This document shows, piece by piece, positions 32,263 through 40,545 of a stretch of 64,000 nucleotides of DNA. The stretch covers positions 3,259,501 through 3,323,500 of the forward strand of contig NZ_JARUBJ010000002.1 of NCBI RefSeq assembly GCF_029626145.1, in the 5' to 3' direction. Below the pieces are notes generated by a model. That model had not been told where the DNA came from and did no database searches. It saw nothing but the letters and a program-made list of their open reading frames with translations. A program made the translations under genes and the position numbers. Within the stretch, counting starts at the first letter, position 1. Each line of letters starts with the position of its first letter. The stretch is from Micromonospora sp. WMMD961. GTDB lineage: Bacteria; Actinomycetota; Actinomycetes; Mycobacteriales; Micromonosporaceae.

Positions 32263-33789
32263 ATGCCCCGACGAATAACGGCAGCGCTGGCGGCGCTCCT
32301 GCTCACGGTGACCCCGTGGGTGGCGACGCCGGCCTCCGCCGCCCCCCGAGCCGCGGCACAGGTGCTGACCTGGACCGCCGACGGCGACATCACCCGCTAC
32401 AAGTCCGCGCCCGCCACCGCCGTGGCCGGCGAGACCACGATCATCTGGGAGAACAGCGAGGCCACCGGCAACACCATCGGGATGCCGCACACGCTGACCT
32501 TCGACACCAGCACCGAGGGCTACAACCACGACGTCACCCTCAACATCCTGGCCAGCCCGTTCGACGCCAACAACGGCCGCCACCAGGCGACGGTGACCCT
32601 CACCCCGGGTCGCTACCGCTACTTCTGCTCGATCCCGGGCCACAGCCAGATGGTCGGCGAGTTGGTGGTCACCGAGGGCGGCGGGGGTGGCGACACCACA
32701 CCCCCGACGGTGGCCGCCACCGTGGCGGGTGACCAGGATCCCGACGGCAACTACCTCGGCGCGGCCACGGTGACCGTCACGGCCACCGACGCCGACTCCG
32801 GAGTGGCGACCGTGGAGTACCAGGTCGACGACACCAGCTTCGCGCCGTACACCGAGCCGGTGCGGGTGACCGCGATCGGCGACCACTCGGTGCAGTTCCG
32901 GGCCACCGACCAGGCCGGCAACACCAGCGCCGTCGGATCGGTGTCGTTCCGGATCGTCGAGCCGGGGGAGGAGGACACCACCGCGCCGGTGGTCACGGCC
33001 GCGCTGGCCGGCGACCGCGACGACGACGGCAACTTCATCGGTACGGCCACCGCCACCCTGACCGCCACCGACGCCGGATCCGGGGTCGCCACCATCGAGT
33101 ACTCGTTGGACGGCGCCGCCTTCACCGCGTACACGACTCCGGTCGTGGTGACCGCGGCCGGGATGCACATGCTGCACTACCGGGCCACCGACGTCGCCGG
33201 TAACACGTCGGCCGAGCAGATGTCCCACTTCACCGTCGTCGAGCCGCCGGCCGAGGACACCACGCCACCCACCGTCACCGCGACCGTGGCCGGCGAGCGA
33301 AACGACGACGGCGCGTACGTCGGCGGTGCGACCGTGACGGTCACGGCCACCGACGCCGACTCGGGCGTGGCAGCCGTGGAGTACGCGCTCGACACCGGCG
33401 CGTGGACCGCGTACTCCGCTCCGGTCACCGTTCGCGCCCCCGGAGCACACACGGTGCGCTTCCGGGCGACCGACACCGCCGGGAACACCGCCGCCGAGCA
33501 GTCGACGACGTTCACAGTGGTGGCCGACGGCACCGACGCCTGCCCGGACTCCGACACCCGGGCCACTGTGGTCATCGACGGTGACAACACCGGCGTCGGC
33601 AACGTCGACACCGGCAACGGCTGCACGATCAACGATCTGATCGACGAACACGCCGACTACCCCGGCCACGCCGCCTTCGTCCGGCACGTCGAGGCGGTCA
33701 CCCTCGCGTTGGTGACCGGCGGAACGCTCGACCGGCGGCAGCAGGGCGCCATCGTCCGGGCCGCGGCCCGATCGGACGTCGGCGCATGA
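32263..33789 (+). CDS. Secreted cupredoxin with three Ig-like repeats
   Basis: A 508-residue exported protein. After the signal peptide (about 1-27) lies a plastocyanin/azurin-like domain (about 30-140) with MPHTLTF and YFCSIPGHSQM, giving the His, Cys, His, Met type-1 copper ligand set. Three tandem Ig-like repeats of about 95 residues follow (each begins DTTxPxVxA, contains TATDAxSGVA and ends FRATDxAGNTSA). A C-terminal module (about 434-508) is shared with the preceding protein. ATG 32263 has AGGAGAG upstream. It probably carries electrons between the secreted dehydrogenase and laccase, or from substrate to laccase; no direct evidence. Confidence 0.88.
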   Translation: MPRRITAALAALLLTVTPWVATPASAAPRAAAQVLTWTADGDITRYKSAPATAVAGETTIIWENSEATGNTIGMPHTLTFDTSTEGYNHDVTLNILASPFDANNGRHQATVTLTPGRYRYFCSIPGHSQMVGELVVTEGGGGGDTTPPTVAATVAGDQDPDGNYLGAATVTVTATDADSGVATVEYQVDDTSFAPYTEPVRVTAIGDHSVQFRATDQAGNTSAVGSVSFRIVEPGEEDTTAPVVTAALAGDRDDDGNFIGTATATLTATDAGSGVATIEYSLDGAAFTAYTTPVVVTAAGMHMLHYRATDVAGNTSAEQMSHFTVVEPPAEDTTPPTVTATVAGERNDDGAYVGGATVTVTATDADSGVAAVEYALDTGAWTAYSAPVTVRAPGAHTVRFRATDTAGNTAAEQSTTFTVVADGTDACPDSDTRATVVIDGDNTGVGNVDTGNGCTINDLIDEHADYPGHAAFVRHVEAVTLALVTGGTLDRRQQGAIVRAAARSDVGA

Positions 33790-33821
33790 GTCCTCGAATC
33801 TTCTCGACAGGGAGTACCACG

Positions 33822-34799
33822 ATGCCCGGACGTACCGCCGCCAAACTGGCCACCGTGACCGCCGTCGTCGCCGCCTCGGTGCTGACCGTGGCGCCGACCG
33901 CCCACGCCGACCTGGTCACCCACTGCATCGGCACCGGCGGTGCGGTGACCGTGCCCAACGACCTGTACGTGCCGGCCGGCGAGTCCTGCGCGCTCACCGG
34001 CACCACGATCACCGGCAACGTCACCGTCGCCGCCGGTGGGAACCTGGTGGTGACCGGCGGTCGGATCAGTGGTGAGGTACGCGTCTCCGCAGACGGTTAC
34101 CTCGACGCCACCGACACCACTGTCGACGGCCAGGTGGTGCTGGCCGCCGGCGGCTACGGCATCTTCCTCTCCGACGCCAGGACGGGCACGGTTACCGTGC
34201 GGCCGAAGGGCAGCGCGACCATCGACAGTTTCCTCTTCGCCGAGGAGTCGACGGTCAACGGGAACGTCACAGTAGGTGCCGGTGAGGTCCGGCTCGACCG
34301 GGGCACCCAGGTGGAGCGCAACGTCAGCAGCACCGGCACCTACTACACCGACGTGCACGACTCGTTCGTCGACGGCACGCTGTCGGTGCTCAACAGCGCC
34401 ACCGGCAGTGTGGTGTGCGGCAGCGCGGTGCGCGGCAAGGCCACGTTCGCCGGCAACCTGGGCGGCGTGCAGCTCGGCCCGAACGGTGGGCTGGACAGCT
34501 GCGCCTCCGGTGGCTACTGGGGTGCCGACGTCAGCATCACCAGCACCACCGGTGGTGTGACGCTGGACGACAACATCATCGACGGCGGGTTGACGGTGAC
34601 GGGTAACGACCCGGTCGCCCAGGTGGCCGCCAACAACCGGATCCGTGGCGGCGTGACCGGTGACCAGGCGGCGGCGACCGCCAACCGGGCAGCGCGGATG
34701 GCCACTCCGGACCGGGAGGACGCCGGCGACCAGCGGGCCGAGGTTCGTCGTACCTCGGCGGTGCAGGAGGCCACCGAGGCGGGCGCCGCGAAGCTCTAA
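33822..34799 (+). CDS. Secreted beta-helix-like repeat protein
   Basis: A 325-residue exported protein. The signal peptide (about 1-29, ending PTAHA) begins at ATG 33822, which has GGGAG 8 bases upstream. An upstream ATG at 33786 overlaps the previous stop (ATGA) but would place a polar segment ahead of the signal. The mature part is built of short repeats such as GNVTVAAGGNLVVTGG and GEVRVSADGYLDAT, the pattern of a right-handed beta-solenoid. Two internal Cys and a charged C-terminus follow. No enzymatic motif is seen. It may be a surface scaffold or carbohydrate-binding partner for the operon. Confidence 0.75.
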   Translation: MPGRTAAKLATVTAVVAASVLTVAPTAHADLVTHCIGTGGAVTVPNDLYVPAGESCALTGTTITGNVTVAAGGNLVVTGGRISGEVRVSADGYLDATDTTVDGQVVLAAGGYGIFLSDARTGTVTVRPKGSATIDSFLFAEESTVNGNVTVGAGEVRLDRGTQVERNVSSTGTYYTDVHDSFVDGTLSVLNSATGSVVCGSAVRGKATFAGNLGGVQLGPNGGLDSCASGGYWGADVSITSTTGGVTLDDNIIDGGLTVTGNDPVAQVAANNRIRGGVTGDQAAATANRAARMATPDREDAGDQRAEVRRTSAVQEATEAGAAKL

Positions 34800-34813
34800 C
34801 CCCGGCCTACCCC

Positions 34814-34888
34814 GTCGATCATGGAGTTGTGGTGCCTGTCTTGGGGGACGATGTCTGCTTCGTCACCCACCACAACTCCATGATCGAC
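34814..34888. terminator. Long inverted repeat between convergent genes (REP-like)
   Basis: Perfect 21-bp arms at 34814-34834 and 34868-34888, with core CATGGAGTTGTGGTG, enclose 33 bases. It begins 14 bp after the end of the secreted operon and ends 12 bp before the end of the DUF1996 gene. It can act as a bidirectional terminator. I recall this core as recurrent in Micromonospora and Salinispora intergenic DNA, so it may belong to a repeat family. Confidence 0.8.
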
Positions 34889-34900
34889 AAGGCTAGGGGG

Positions 34901-36037
34901 CTAGAAGTTGCCGGCCGAGTTGCACTTCACGCCCTGGTCGAGGCAGTTGCGCACCCGTGCGGCGAGCGCCTCGTCCTTCCACGCGTTGAAGAAGTCCGCG
35001 TGCATGGAGAACGAGGTGCCGGACGCGAGGGTGATGCCGTCGGTGTTCGCGCTCAGCGGGTACGAGATCACGAAGGACACCGAGGGGACCGGCACCGGGT
35101 GGCTCTTCGGACAGGCCCCGGTGTGGTCGCCGTTGGCCATGTGCGCCTTGTGGTCCGGGCTGTCCAGGTGCTTGCCGTCCCAGCAGTCCGGGAAGGTGAT
35201 CTGCCGGACGATGTGCGCGGTCTTGGCGCAGACCGGGAAGGTCTTGTCCGCGCTGCGGCCGATCTCGCCGCCGATGCCGGCGCACCAGAAGTGGTTGCCC
35301 TGCTTGTCCGGGGTGTCGACCTGGTTCTTGGCGTTACCGGTGATCATCCGCAGGCCGAACGGGAAAGGCTGGGTCTTGCTCGGGTCCTTCAGGCGGGATC
35401 CGTAGTAGACGGTCACCTCCGTCGGGTCGACGACCTTGCCGTTCTGATACATCGTCGGCACCCAGTAGGCGGACTGGTCGTCCGGCGAGTTGCAGGTGGT
35501 CGCCTTGGACGCCCGCAGCGACTCGGCCGTCGAGTTGGCGTCGGTCGACCGGTTTCCCCAGAACGTGTGGTTGTGCGAACCGCCGACCAGCTTGGGCAGC
35601 ACGATCGGGTCGTCGCTGTTGTGGTGGCTGACCGTGCAGCCGACGTTGAACTCGGGCACCTTGACCGGGTTGCCGGTCACCGGCTTGGGCTTGCGCGCGA
35701 AGAACGCCCTCGTCGCGGCGGCCTGCGCGGCGGCGTCGATTTTGATCCAGCCACCGGAGGCGGTGGGCGGGGCGGTGCTGGTCGACGGGGCCGCCGGCTG
35801 ACCCGGGGCGGACGGGGCGGCCGAGGCGCTCGGCGCGCCCGGCGTGGCCGACGCGTCGCCGGGAACGGGAGCGGTGGGCGTGTCCGGTCCGGACGAGCCG
35901 ATGCCGGTGTCGCTGGAAGGGCTGGACGCGCCGGGCGTGCCGGGAGCCTCCTTGCATCCGCCGGCGAACGCCACGCTCACCAACAGCAGGGCGGTCACGG
36001 AACGGCGAAGCCTGGGGGTGGATCGCATATTGAACAA
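34901..36037 (-). CDS. DUF1996-domain lipoprotein
   Basis: An exported lipoprotein of 378 residues. The signal ends in lipobox VAFAGGC (about 22-28). A Pro/Ser/Ala-rich linker (about 30-95) is followed by a DUF1996 domain. Its motifs are VGGSHNHTFWGN, QVDTPDKQGNHFWCAG, FPDCWDGKHLDSPDHKAHMA and HADFFNAW, rich in His, Asp and Cys, which suggests metal or ligand binding. The molecular function of DUF1996 is unknown. TTG 36037 is preferred because AAAGGTGA lies about 7 bases upstream; ATG 36028 would be 16 bases away. It is convergent with the secreted oxidase operon. Confidence 0.9.
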   Translation of the reverse strand: MFNMRSTPRLRRSVTALLLVSVAFAGGCKEAPGTPGASSPSSDTGIGSSGPDTPTAPVPGDASATPGAPSASAAPSAPGQPAAPSTSTAPPTASGGWIKIDAAAQAAATRAFFARKPKPVTGNPVKVPEFNVGCTVSHHNSDDPIVLPKLVGGSHNHTFWGNRSTDANSTAESLRASKATTCNSPDDQSAYWVPTMYQNGKVVDPTEVTVYYGSRLKDPSKTQPFPFGLRMITGNAKNQVDTPDKQGNHFWCAGIGGEIGRSADKTFPVCAKTAHIVRQITFPDCWDGKHLDSPDHKAHMANGDHTGACPKSHPVPVPSVSFVISYPLSANTDGITLASGTSFSMHADFFNAWKDEALAARVRNCLDQGVKCNSAGNF

Positions 36038-36336
36038 GAGGGGTCACCTTTCTTCCGACAACGAAGAGTACGAGTCGACCCCCTGCACCATTCCAACTGA
36101 GACGATTAAGTCTCCCTTAAATATCGCTCCGCGATTGCTCGATCCGCTTTGCGGAGTGGTCGCGCTGTCGTTTCAATCTCATTTCCCGGATTTTCTTCGA
36201 AAAACTGTAATCGAGCAGCGGGTGGATACTCCACTCTCAGGGGGCGTCTGCCGCGCGCGGAACAGCGTCGTGCGGCGCCGGGTGGCTAGTCTGCCCGCAC
36301 GCCGTCGTCGCGAAGGGCCGTGGTTCTTCGGCAGGT
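36038..36336. other. AT-rich intergenic stretch, no gene
   Basis: A 299-bp gap that is clearly more AT-rich than its surroundings, especially 36090-36220. It must hold the promoter of the DUF1996 gene on the minus strand. I see a short inverted repeat CTCCGC/GCGGAG (36130-36158 region) but no convincing promoter hexamers. The composition suggests either a promoter-rich region or older inserted DNA. Confidence 0.4.
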
Positions 36337-36748
36337 GTGCCGGGCGTTGCCGCGTGCGCGGTGGCCGGCGCCTGGGTGGCGCTGGGCTACGGTCTGTTGT
36401 TCTCGCCCGATAATGCGCAGGTTTGGGGAGACCTGGAGGCCGGCGGACGGTTCGCCGCCACCATATTTGTGTACCTGCCGTATTACGTCACCACCCTGCC
36501 TGTCGCCGTCGTGTTCGTCCACGGGCGCTGGGGAGATCCAGACCTGCTGTGGCCGCTGGCGGCGACGACCGGTGGCATCGGGCTCTTCGCCTAGTGGGTG
36601 AGCGGTCAAGTACCACCTGGTCCAGGCCCAGCCGCAACTCCTGACCCCCGTCGTGTGGTGCTCCGTCGCCGATGCGGTTGCTGCCGTGTTGCTGGGTGTG
36701 GCGGGCGCGACGTCGCTCGCCCGGCGAATTCAGCCAGTCACCCGCTGA
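36337..36748 (+). pseudogene. Probable decayed small membrane protein
   Basis: GTG 36337 opens an 85-codon frame with two hydrophobic segments (VAACAVAGAWVALGYGLLF; FVYLPYYVTTLPVAVVFV), stopping at TAG 36592-36594. Just after it, in another frame (36602-36748), lies a GC-biased open stretch without a start codon. It encodes a further hydrophobic segment (VWCSVADAVAAVLLGVAGA) and a basic end. The simplest reading is one membrane protein of about 135 residues broken by a nonsense change plus an indel. It could instead be an intact short gene followed by unrelated DNA. Confidence 0.4.
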
Positions 36749-36869
36749 GCGCGGTCGGCGCGGCGACGAACCGTTTCCGACTTTTCTTCGTGATTGCCGG
36801 AAACGGCGCGATATCCCCTGCTGGCGCGGAAGAATTGCGGCCACGGAACACGAGAGTCGGGGGCGTTCG

Positions 36870-38129
36870 ATGGGGCTGTGGCGACGGATGGCGCTGGTCG
36901 TGGTGTCCGTCGTGGCCACACCGCTGGTCATCGGCGGATGCACCACCGAGCGCAAGGCCCCCGTGCGGCTCGCCGAGGGGGAGGTGCCGGCGCCGGAGTT
37001 GACTCTGACGCCCGCCGACCGGTCCCGCGACGTGCCGGTCAGCGCCGAGGTCACCGCACGGGTCGCCGGCGGAAAGGTCGTCGTCGTACGCATCGCCGAC
37101 GACAAGGGCATGCTGGTCAGGGCGGAACGGCGGGAGGACGGCTCGGCCTGGGTGCCCACCGTCGCGTTGCGACCGCGGAGCACCTACACCGTCGAGGTGA
37201 TCGCCGTCGGCGACGCCGGCCGGACCACCACCCGTACCACGAGCTTCACCACGATGCCGACGTCGACGAAGCCGCAGGTGGCCAGCACGCTGTACTTCGC
37301 GGACGGCCGGACGTACGGCACGGCCATGCCGGTGACCATCGGCTTCGATCCGCCCATCGCCAGGGCGGCCCGCGCCGACGTGCAGCGTCGGCTGTTCGTC
37401 ACGACGAACCCACCGCAGCGCGGGGTCTGGTCCTGGCTGGACGACGGCAGTCAGGTCTACTACCGCGCCCCCGACTTCTGGCGACCGGGCACCACGATCA
37501 GCGTCCGCGCCGCTCTGGAGGGTCTGCCGATCGGCGAGGACCTCGTCGGGGACGCCGACCGCACGGCGACGTCCCGGATCGGACGGCAGGTGGCACTCGA
37601 GGTCGACAACGCCACCAAGCAGATGCGCGTGCTGCGCGACGGCAAGGTGATCCGCAGAATCCCGGTCAGCCTGGGCAAGTCGAGCACCCCGACGTCCAGC
37701 GGCAAGATGGTGATCATGGAGAAGCACCAGCGCACCACCTTCGACACGCGCGGCGAGCCGAACGGCGGCTACGTAGTGGACGTCGAGGACGCGCAACGGC
37801 TCACCTGGGGCGGTGAGTTCATCCACGGAGCTCCCTGGTCCGTGTCGGATCAGGGACACCGCAACGTATCGCACGGCTGCACGAACATCTCGCCGGCCAA
37901 CGCCGACTGGCTGATGAAGGTCACCCAGATCGGTGATCTGGTCACCTTCACCGGCACCGAGGTCCGGCTGCAGGCGGGCAACGGCTGGACGGCCTGGAAC
38001 ACCAGCTGGGAGCAGTTCGTCAAGGGCAGTGCACTGCCCGTACCCGCTGGTCCTCGGCCGGCCCCGCCCGCGACGCCGCGCCCGGGCACGGTCGCGGGCG
38101 GCTCGCCGACGCCGGGGCCGACCGGCTGA
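36870..38129 (+). CDS. L,D-transpeptidase lipoprotein (Ig-like + YkuD)
   Basis: Cross-links peptidoglycan 3-3 or attaches proteins on the outer face of the membrane. The 419-residue lipoprotein has lipobox LVIGGC (about 19-24). Two Ig-like domains (about 40-240) resemble mycobacterial Ldt enzymes. The YkuD catalytic domain (about 245-385) has FIHGAPW and the active-site SHGCTNIS with catalytic Cys and His. The Pro-rich tail continues to 419. ATG 36870 begins the signal peptide; upstream frame is non-coding. It ends convergent with the SDR gene 12 bp away. Confidence 0.94.
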   Translation: MGLWRRMALVVVSVVATPLVIGGCTTERKAPVRLAEGEVPAPELTLTPADRSRDVPVSAEVTARVAGGKVVVVRIADDKGMLVRAERREDGSAWVPTVALRPRSTYTVEVIAVGDAGRTTTRTTSFTTMPTSTKPQVASTLYFADGRTYGTAMPVTIGFDPPIARAARADVQRRLFVTTNPPQRGVWSWLDDGSQVYYRAPDFWRPGTTISVRAALEGLPIGEDLVGDADRTATSRIGRQVALEVDNATKQMRVLRDGKVIRRIPVSLGKSSTPTSSGKMVIMEKHQRTTFDTRGEPNGGYVVDVEDAQRLTWGGEFIHGAPWSVSDQGHRNVSHGCTNISPANADWLMKVTQIGDLVTFTGTEVRLQAGNGWTAWNTSWEQFVKGSALPVPAGPRPAPPATPRPGTVAGGSPTPGPTG

Positions 38130-38156
38130 GCCGGCAGGCGACTATCGCCCGGTCGG
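38118..38156. terminator. Hairpin overlapping two convergent stop codons
   Basis: CCGACCGG (38118-38125) pairs with CCGGTCGG (38149-38156), spanning the stops of the L,D-transpeptidase (38129) and SDR (38142) genes. The stem is short, so this is a modest candidate for a shared terminator. Confidence 0.4.
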
Positions 38157-38846
38157 GGCGTAGAAGGCGCTCGGATCGTTGGCGAGGGACGCCTTGACGT
38201 ACGCGCTCCACTCGTCGGCGAGGACCTCGATCCGGCCGGCTTCGATGCCGTCCAGAGCGACGCGTACGACGTCGGCGGGGTCCATCTTGTCGCCCTCGTA
38301 GTGGGCCATCATGTCGGTGTCGGCGGCACCCAGGTGCAGGCCGCTCACCAGGGTGCCCTGGCCGGCGAGTTCGAGCCGGATGCCGTTGGTCAGGCTCCAC
38401 TCGGCCGCCTTCGCCACGCCGTAGGCGTTGGCCCCGTCGTAGGAGAACCACGACAGCGCGGACAGGACGTTGAGGATCGCCCCTCCGCCATTCGCGCCCA
38501 GCACCGGTGCGAACGCCCGGACCATGCTCAGGGTCCCCCAGAAGTGCGTGTCGAGCTCGGATCGGATCTTGCCCAGGTCCCCGTTCACCAGGTTGGTGAA
38601 GGTGGTGATGCCGGCGTTGTTGACCAGAAAAGTGACGTCGGACGCGACGGCCGCCGCCTGCTCCACGGAGCTTGGGTCGGTGATGTCCAGCCGAAGCTTC
38701 TCGACACCGGGAATGTCGATCTGCTCCGGGTTGCGGGCCGTGGCGTACACCTTGGTCACGCCGCGCTCCAGCAGCTGTCGGGCGAAGTGCCGGCCGAGGC
38801 CACGGTTGGCCCCGGTGACCAGTGCGATCGAACCGTTGATCTGCAT
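38142..38846 (-). CDS. Short-chain dehydrogenase/reductase
   Basis: A 234-residue classical SDR oxidoreductase using NAD(P). The cofactor loop is TGANRGLGRHFA, the structural motif NNAG, and the catalytic residues are Ser in NVLSALSWFS and Tyr-x-x-x-Lys in YGVAK. ATG 38846 is chosen because AGGAGG lies 9 bases upstream. The gene is divergent from a MerR-type regulator, with a MerR-style promoter between them. The substrate is unknown; MerR-SDR pairs often answer reactive electrophiles or oxidants. Confidence 0.93.
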   Translation of the reverse strand: MQINGSIALVTGANRGLGRHFARQLLERGVTKVYATARNPEQIDIPGVEKLRLDITDPSSVEQAAAVASDVTFLVNNAGITTFTNLVNGDLGKIRSELDTHFWGTLSMVRAFAPVLGANGGGAILNVLSALSWFSYDGANAYGVAKAAEWSLTNGIRLELAGQGTLVSGLHLGAADTDMMAHYEGDKMDPADVVRVALDGIEAGRIEVLADEWSAYVKASLANDPSAFYAPTGR

Positions 38847-38893
38847 GACGTGTCGCCTCCTGGCGTGTTTCAAGGACGAGCGGTACGTGAGCT

Positions 38894-38925
38894 ACGCTAA
38901 AACCTGACGTGAACGTGAGGGACAA
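38894..38925 (-). promoter_or_regulatory. MerR-type promoter with palindromic spacer for the SDR gene
   Basis: On the minus strand TTGTCC (38920-38925) and TAGCGT (38894-38899) are separated by an over-long 20-base spacer. The spacer carries the near-palindrome CCTGACGT-GA-ACGTGAGG (38903-38920, one mismatch). Long spacer plus dyad is the hallmark of MerR-activated promoters. Confidence 0.7.
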
Positions 38926-38962
38926 GGTCGTGTGGCGGGCGTCACCGGCCGGGGGAGGATCC

Positions 38963-39349
38963 ATGCGCATCGGCGAACTCGCCACGGCGGCCGGGGTGTC
39001 TGTACGCGCCCTGCGCTACTACGAGGAGCAGGGCCTGCTGACTGCCGCACGCAGCAGCGGCGGGCAGCGTCACTACGGCGACGACGCTGTCGAGCGGGTG
39101 CACCTCATCCAGACGCTGTACTCGGCCGGCCTGTCCAGCCGCACCATCCTGGACCTGCTGCCCTGCGTCGACGCGAAGGTCAACACGCCGGAGTCCCGGG
39201 CGCTGCTGCGCGCCGAACGTGCCCGCATCGATGAGCAGATCAGCCAGCTCCGCAGCGCGCGGGACCGGCTCGACGCGGTCATCGCCCTCAGCGAGAGCCC
39301 GGCCAGCGGATGCACCCACGTGGAATTTGCCGCCGCACTGGCGGCGTAG
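38963..39349 (+). CDS. MerR-family transcriptional regulator
   Basis: A 128-residue regulator. The winged helix-turn-helix is MRIGELATAAGVSVRALRYYEEQGLL (about 1-26), with RHYGDDAVERVHLIQTLYSAGLS as the wing. A dimerisation coiled coil (about 80-118) is followed by a short C-terminus with one Cys. ATG 38963 has GGGGGAGG upstream. It very probably controls the divergent SDR gene through the dyad at 38903-38920. The inducer is unknown; there is no typical metal-binding Cys set. Confidence 0.93.
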   Translation: MRIGELATAAGVSVRALRYYEEQGLLTAARSSGGQRHYGDDAVERVHLIQTLYSAGLSSRTILDLLPCVDAKVNTPESRALLRAERARIDEQISQLRSARDRLDAVIALSESPASGCTHVEFAAALAA

Positions 39350-39409
39350 CGGGTCGACGGCGCGACCGGTGTCGGTGGCCGCGCCCGCACCGGGACGGTC
39401 CGGCGGCGC

Positions 39410-40504
39410 TCAGATCGGGGCCAGCTCCGGCACACCGAAGTGCTGGTCGAGGACCTGCATGGCGGCGCCCGCCGCGATGGCGTCCGCGCCGAGGCTGGAC
39501 ACTGTCACCGTCGTGGTGAGCCAGTCCGCGCGTCGCGCGTCGGCCCGCACGGCAGCGGTCACGGCCGCGAGATAGGTCTGCGGATGCCGTAGCAGGTCCG
39601 CGCCGGCCAGCACCACGTGGGCGAGATCGAGGGTTTGCAGCAGGTTCACCACCCCCACCGCCACGACGTGGGCGGCCCGGGCGATGTCTCCGGCCTCGGC
39701 GGCGTGACTGTGCACGATCTCCAGGCACCCGTGGCGACCGCAGACGCAACGGGGGCCGTCCAGGTCGACGACCGTGTGGCCGAATTCGCCCGCGTTGGTG
39801 TGCGCGCCCCGGTGGGCGGTGCCGCCCAGCCAGAAGCCGCCACCGATACCCGACTCGATCATGATGAGGGCCGCGTCGCCGAACGTCGCGCCGTGCCGCC
39901 AGGCCTCGGCCGTGATCCCCGCGGTGACGTCCTTGTCCAGGTGGACGGGCAGGCCGAGGTGCTTCTCGGCGATCTCGCGCAGCGGTACGTCGTGCCAGTG
40001 CCGCAGCCCGTGGGCGCCCCGGACCAGGCCGTTGGCGTGGTCCAACGGACCGATCATGCCGATGCCCACGCCGGTGACCCGGTCCCGCACGTCGCTGTCG
40101 CCGGCGATCGCCCCGATGCCGGCAGTCAGGGCGTCGAGAAGCTGCTCGGGGGTGAAGTCGCCGGGCAGCGGACTGACCGCCGAGTGGCGCACGGCGCCGG
40201 CCAGGTCGACCAGGACGAGACGCAGTGTGCGCCGGGCCACGTGGGCGCCGATCGCGTACCGGCTGTCGGGAACGATTTCGTAGACCACGGCGGGCTTGCC
40301 GATGCCCGTGCGACGCACACCGGCGGGACGGATCAGGCCGTCACCGGTCAGGCGTGCGATGACCTTGGAGACCGCCTGTGGCGTCAACCCGGTGGCCTCG
40401 ACCACCGTCGACCGCTCGAAGGTCCGCGCGGTGCGCCCCAGTGCCATGACCCGCGCCTGGTTGTAGCCGCGCAGGAACGTGACGTCGGCAGTGATGCGGG
40501 TCAT
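39410..40504 (-). CDS. ROK-family transcriptional regulator
   Basis: A 364-residue sugar-responsive repressor. The N-terminal winged helix (about 1-75; STVVEATGLTPQAVSKVIARL) is followed by a ROK kinase-like fold. It carries IESGIGGGFWLGG, GEFGHTVVD and the zinc motif CVCGRHGCLE. ATG 40504 is close to a TAATAG -10 on the same strand (40513-40518), which suggests a leaderless mRNA. It is divergent from an MFS transporter across a 41-bp gap carrying a GCAAC/GTTGC dyad, so it probably controls that transporter and itself. Confidence 0.92.
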   Translation of the reverse strand: MTRITADVTFLRGYNQARVMALGRTARTFERSTVVEATGLTPQAVSKVIARLTGDGLIRPAGVRRTGIGKPAVVYEIVPDSRYAIGAHVARRTLRLVLVDLAGAVRHSAVSPLPGDFTPEQLLDALTAGIGAIAGDSDVRDRVTGVGIGMIGPLDHANGLVRGAHGLRHWHDVPLREIAEKHLGLPVHLDKDVTAGITAEAWRHGATFGDAALIMIESGIGGGFWLGGTAHRGAHTNAGEFGHTVVDLDGPRCVCGRHGCLEIVHSHAAEAGDIARAAHVVAVGVVNLLQTLDLAHVVLAGADLLRHPQTYLAAVTAAVRADARRADWLTTTVTVSSLGADAIAAGAAMQVLDQHFGVPELAPI

Positions 40505-40520
40505 CTCACCACTCTATTAC

Positions 40521-40533
40521 GCAACGCTGTTGC
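40521..40533. promoter_or_regulatory. Candidate ROK operator in the divergent gap
   Basis: GCAAC-GCT-GTTGC inverted repeat with flanking TTA/TAA, located between the divergent ROK and MFS starts. It is a plausible operator for the neighbouring ROK repressor. Confidence 0.55.
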
Positions 40534-40545
40534 TAAATTTTTTCG

